DNA from: an uncultured Muribaculaceae bacterium
GTDB lineage: Bacteria; Bacteroidota; Bacteroidia; Bacteroidales; Muribaculaceae
Assembly: GCA_910579845.1 (NCBI GenBank)
Contig: CAJTWL010000016.1
Coordinates: forward strand, 1 to 44,594
Length of the DNA stretch: 44,594 nucleotides
Reading direction: 5' to 3'
This document shows, piece by piece, positions 42,759 to 44,594 of the stretch; the stretch's first letter is position 1; the number at the start of each line of letters is the position of its first letter. The notes under the pieces are model-generated. The model had not been told where the DNA came from. It made no database searches and saw nothing but the letters and a program-made list of their open reading frames with translations. Both the position numbers and the translations under genes were made by a program.

Positions 42759-44255
42759 TTATCCATTAGTAAAGAAATAGATTACAACGTTGAATATACA
42801 AGCTGCCGCTATTATTACGAGAGATGAGATTGTGACCCATTTCATCCATGAGGAGGTTGATGATCGGGAGATGACATCTCTACCTTCTCCTCCAATATGT
42901 GGTGTAACCGTGGCTATCTCTATTGATTCTTTTAATGCAAAAGAAATATCTGAAGCTAACTTGGCATTGGATTTCTCAACCTTGTCAATCAATTTATCCA
43001 GATGCACCGGAATAGACGATATTTCTTCAAGTTTTTTAGCCAATAGAGGCATCCGGGACATTTGAGCACTGAACTGGGCATTCATTTGAGTCATAAACTC
43101 TTCAAATGCTTCTTTTTCTTGCCGCAGAATTGTTTTGAACCGCTCACTTTGTTCTACAAAACGAGAATGCATTTCATCTATATTCTCAGATGTCGATTCT
43201 TTAATGTTCTGCAGTGATTCTTGAAGTGTGCGGTCCGCATCTGCTGTGGTCTTTGCAATCTCACTCTTATGGCGATTAAAAAAATCTCTTATTTCTTCAA
43301 GAATATGCAGGCGGTCGGCCTGTTCTCCAAATTGAGTCTCAAATCGATGTATTGTCTCAGTATATCCTTCGATATCTGAAAGATATTTATTAAATATCTC
43401 TAATTTATCTGTACATTCTTTCAGTTCCTCAAGCACACGTACATTTGCCTTTGCCATTTTCATGACATCCATATCATGAACAGCTTTAATTATATCGCTT
43501 TGTATTGCGTATGATTGGTTAACGGCATTAAGAGCGTTTCCAAGATTGGAAGTATTTTCCTTGAAAGTATTATTGAACTTATTAAGATTCTTTACCAGGT
43601 TATTCAGTGCCTGAGATGTATCTGAAGGTAATTCCGGCAGAAGTTCAGATTGCATCCATGCCAGGAAGGAGTTCTTTCCATTTTCTTCCTTTAACTTACA
43701 TTGCTTGAAAAGAATAGAATTGATAGTGGTCAGTATTATACCGCATATGGATGCACCCATTGCCCAGGCAACTCCGCTGAGTAACGCATCAATCCCTTTA
43801 GCGGCATCTTGCGCATTTGAATCAATCTGTCCTGCACCACTGCCCATTAATGTGAGTATTGCATTGGAATCCAGAAGATCCCAAAGTCCTAAAATGACCC
43901 CCGCCATTGTTCCGGCAAGACCCCAATATAATGGAATAGGAGTTTGGGTAGCAATATCGTTTTCAACAGAATCGCAATGACGGTCAACAGCATCTTTAAG
44001 TAGACCAAAATCAATGACAGATCCCGAGTTGTTGCCAAGATATTTGTTTATAGAGTCCTTAATCGCTTCAAAAATAGAATTGCCTGAGCCATAAACTCCA
44101 TCAACAAGATGTGTTTCCGTATTGCGACGGAGACGCCAAGAAGATTCGGCAGAGAAGATTTTACTAAATTGCCCCATCCTTAACAGGTTTTTTACGAAAA
44201 AGAATACCTGTATGCAGACGATTGCTATTATTATGATTGGAACTAATGTGTGCAT
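42759..44255 (-). CDS. MotA/TolQ/ExbB-like channel with long helical tail (ZorA-like)
   Basis: Protein of 498 residues. TM1 is at about 4-22; TM2 (108-127, PLYWGLAGTMAGVILGLWDL) and TM3 (158-182, LLSGVAWAMGASICGIILTT) form the MotA/TolQ/ExbB proton-channel core, with the GLAGTMAGV and SGVAWAMG motifs. A 280-residue cytoplasmic coiled tail follows (LNNLVKNLNKFNNTFKENTS, IKESTSENIDEMHSRFVEQS), then a second membrane span at the very end (475-495), which classical ZorA is not known to have. The tail of ZorA passes signals to the effectors in Zorya anti-phage systems. Here the next genes are a MotB-like protein and a trypsin-like protease. Confidence 0.78.
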   Translation of the reverse strand: MHTLVPIIIIAIVCIQVFFFVKNLLRMGQFSKIFSAESSWRLRRNTETHLVDGVYGSGNSIFEAIKDSINKYLGNNSGSVIDFGLLKDAVDRHCDSVENDIATQTPIPLYWGLAGTMAGVILGLWDLLDSNAILTLMGSGAGQIDSNAQDAAKGIDALLSGVAWAMGASICGIILTTINSILFKQCKLKEENGKNSFLAWMQSELLPELPSDTSQALNNLVKNLNKFNNTFKENTSNLGNALNAVNQSYAIQSDIIKAVHDMDVMKMAKANVRVLEELKECTDKLEIFNKYLSDIEGYTETIHRFETQFGEQADRLHILEEIRDFFNRHKSEIAKTTADADRTLQESLQNIKESTSENIDEMHSRFVEQSERFKTILRQEKEAFEEFMTQMNAQFSAQMSRMPLLAKKLEEISSIPVHLDKLIDKVEKSNAKLASDISFALKESIEIATVTPHIGGEGRDVISRSSTSSWMKWVTISSLVIIAAACIFNVVIYFFTNG

Positions 44256-44260
44256 GATTA

Positions 44261-44594
44261 CTATGATAAATATACTGTAGCTTTTTTAGTTATGATCCAT
44301 TTGTTGTCGCGTTGTTCTGCTTCGCCTGGTGCAATCACTTGCATTGAAGAAGCCTCCGATGGTGCACAGCCCTTAAAATCGACAGCGGCACGCATGGCAT
44401 CATTAGAAACAAATGTTCCTAAATAGGAAGACGAGTCTAACGGTTTAAAGATTGCTTTATTCCTTAAAATATCAGTAATGAAACGGGCATCAGAATCACG
44501 AGAAACAAGCAATTTCTTAAAATACGGTTCTGCTGCACTTGGAAAACCCAGGCTCGGTTGACCCTGTGAGCCAAGACAATTTTGACCCCTGGAA
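44261..44594 (-). CDS. Unidentified protein, C-terminal part (cut by window edge)
   Basis: The frame is open to the last base, so the gene continues beyond the window. The visible 110 residues include FPSAAEPYFKKLLVSRDSDA, DILRNKAIFKPLDSSSYLGT and a beta-rich end WIITKKATVYLS. I do not recognise the family. It ends 5 bases before the ATG of the MotA-like gene and so is probably the upstream member of the motor operon. A codon at 44512 (TTG) could be mistaken for the start. Confidence 0.6.
   Translation of the reverse strand, partial: SRGQNCLGSQGQPSLGFPSAAEPYFKKLLVSRDSDARFITDILRNKAIFKPLDSSSYLGTFVSNDAMRAAVDFKGCAPSEASSMQVIAPGEAEQRDNKWIITKKATVYLS

Noticed and set aside
1..44594. CRISPR arrays, tRNA and rRNA genes
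   Set aside because: I looked for spaced direct repeats and for tRNA-like cloverleaf sequence and found none; a tRNA search program would be needed to exclude them fully.

Overview
The window looks like a chromosomal stretch from a gut-type Bacteroidota, order Bacteroidales, possibly Muribaculaceae (the family is an inference). Supporting signs are several -7 elements of the TAnnTTTG type with an upstream TTTG/TTG about 19-20 nt away, an ileS-lspA-DUF4296 lipoprotein run, DUF5686, DUF4250 and PorT-like genes, serine-type sulfatases, and a glutamate 5-kinase without a PUA domain.

Layout. 1-6.2 kb (+): end of ddl, ileS, lspA, a DUF4296 lipoprotein. 6.2-9.3 kb: a His/Lys/Tyr-rich secreted protein, an fdtA-like/fdtB-like sugar pair flanked by a near-repeat, a DUF4250 protein and a CYTH protein. 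9.3-16.8 kb: DUF5686 outer-membrane protein, LysM/receptor-fold protein, PorT-like barrel, cdsA (-), umuC (+). 16.8-26.6 kb is an AT-richer accessory block: an ATPase-gene remnant, vsr, fcl (-), a DUF262/DUF1524 restriction-like protein, a truncated DUF1810 gene, a minus-strand cassette of small lipoproteins and membrane proteins (two interrupted at homopolymers), and a Pif1-like helicase. 27.0-32.3 kb (-) is a compact four-gene operon: secreted caspase, ECF sigma factor, single-pass membrane putative anti-sigma, secreted TPR-CHAT protease. 32.7-35.8 kb (+): proC-proB-proA. 35.8-40.8 kb: two serine-type sulfatases around a small helical protein, a formate/nitrite-type transporter and a CXXC-less thioredoxin. 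41.2-44.6 kb (-): a MotA/TolQ-like and MotB/OmpA-like pair resembling the ZorAB motor core, followed by a trypsin-like lipoprotein and preceded by an unidentified partial gene.

Most interesting system. The caspase, sigma, anti-sigma and CHAT genes are tightly spaced and transcribed together. Both proteases carry export signals, and the putative anti-sigma exposes a long domain on the same side of the membrane. The simplest model is an envelope-sensing switch in which one protease cuts the anti-sigma, or a partner, to release the sigma factor. This parallels the known TPR-CHAT/Csx30/sigma logic of type III-E CRISPR but sits outside the cytoplasm and has no CRISPR. The second candidate is the ZorAB-like motor with a lipoprotein protease in place of the usual Zorya effectors.

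Other structure: two long imperfect hairpins with the same central CATAGC-2 nt-GCTATG palindrome and the same off-centre geometry, a 45-bp palindrome resembling paired IS ends, and two genes interrupted at T9/A8 tracts, where one base fewer restores the frame. All family assignments are from reading the sequence; no database search was run.
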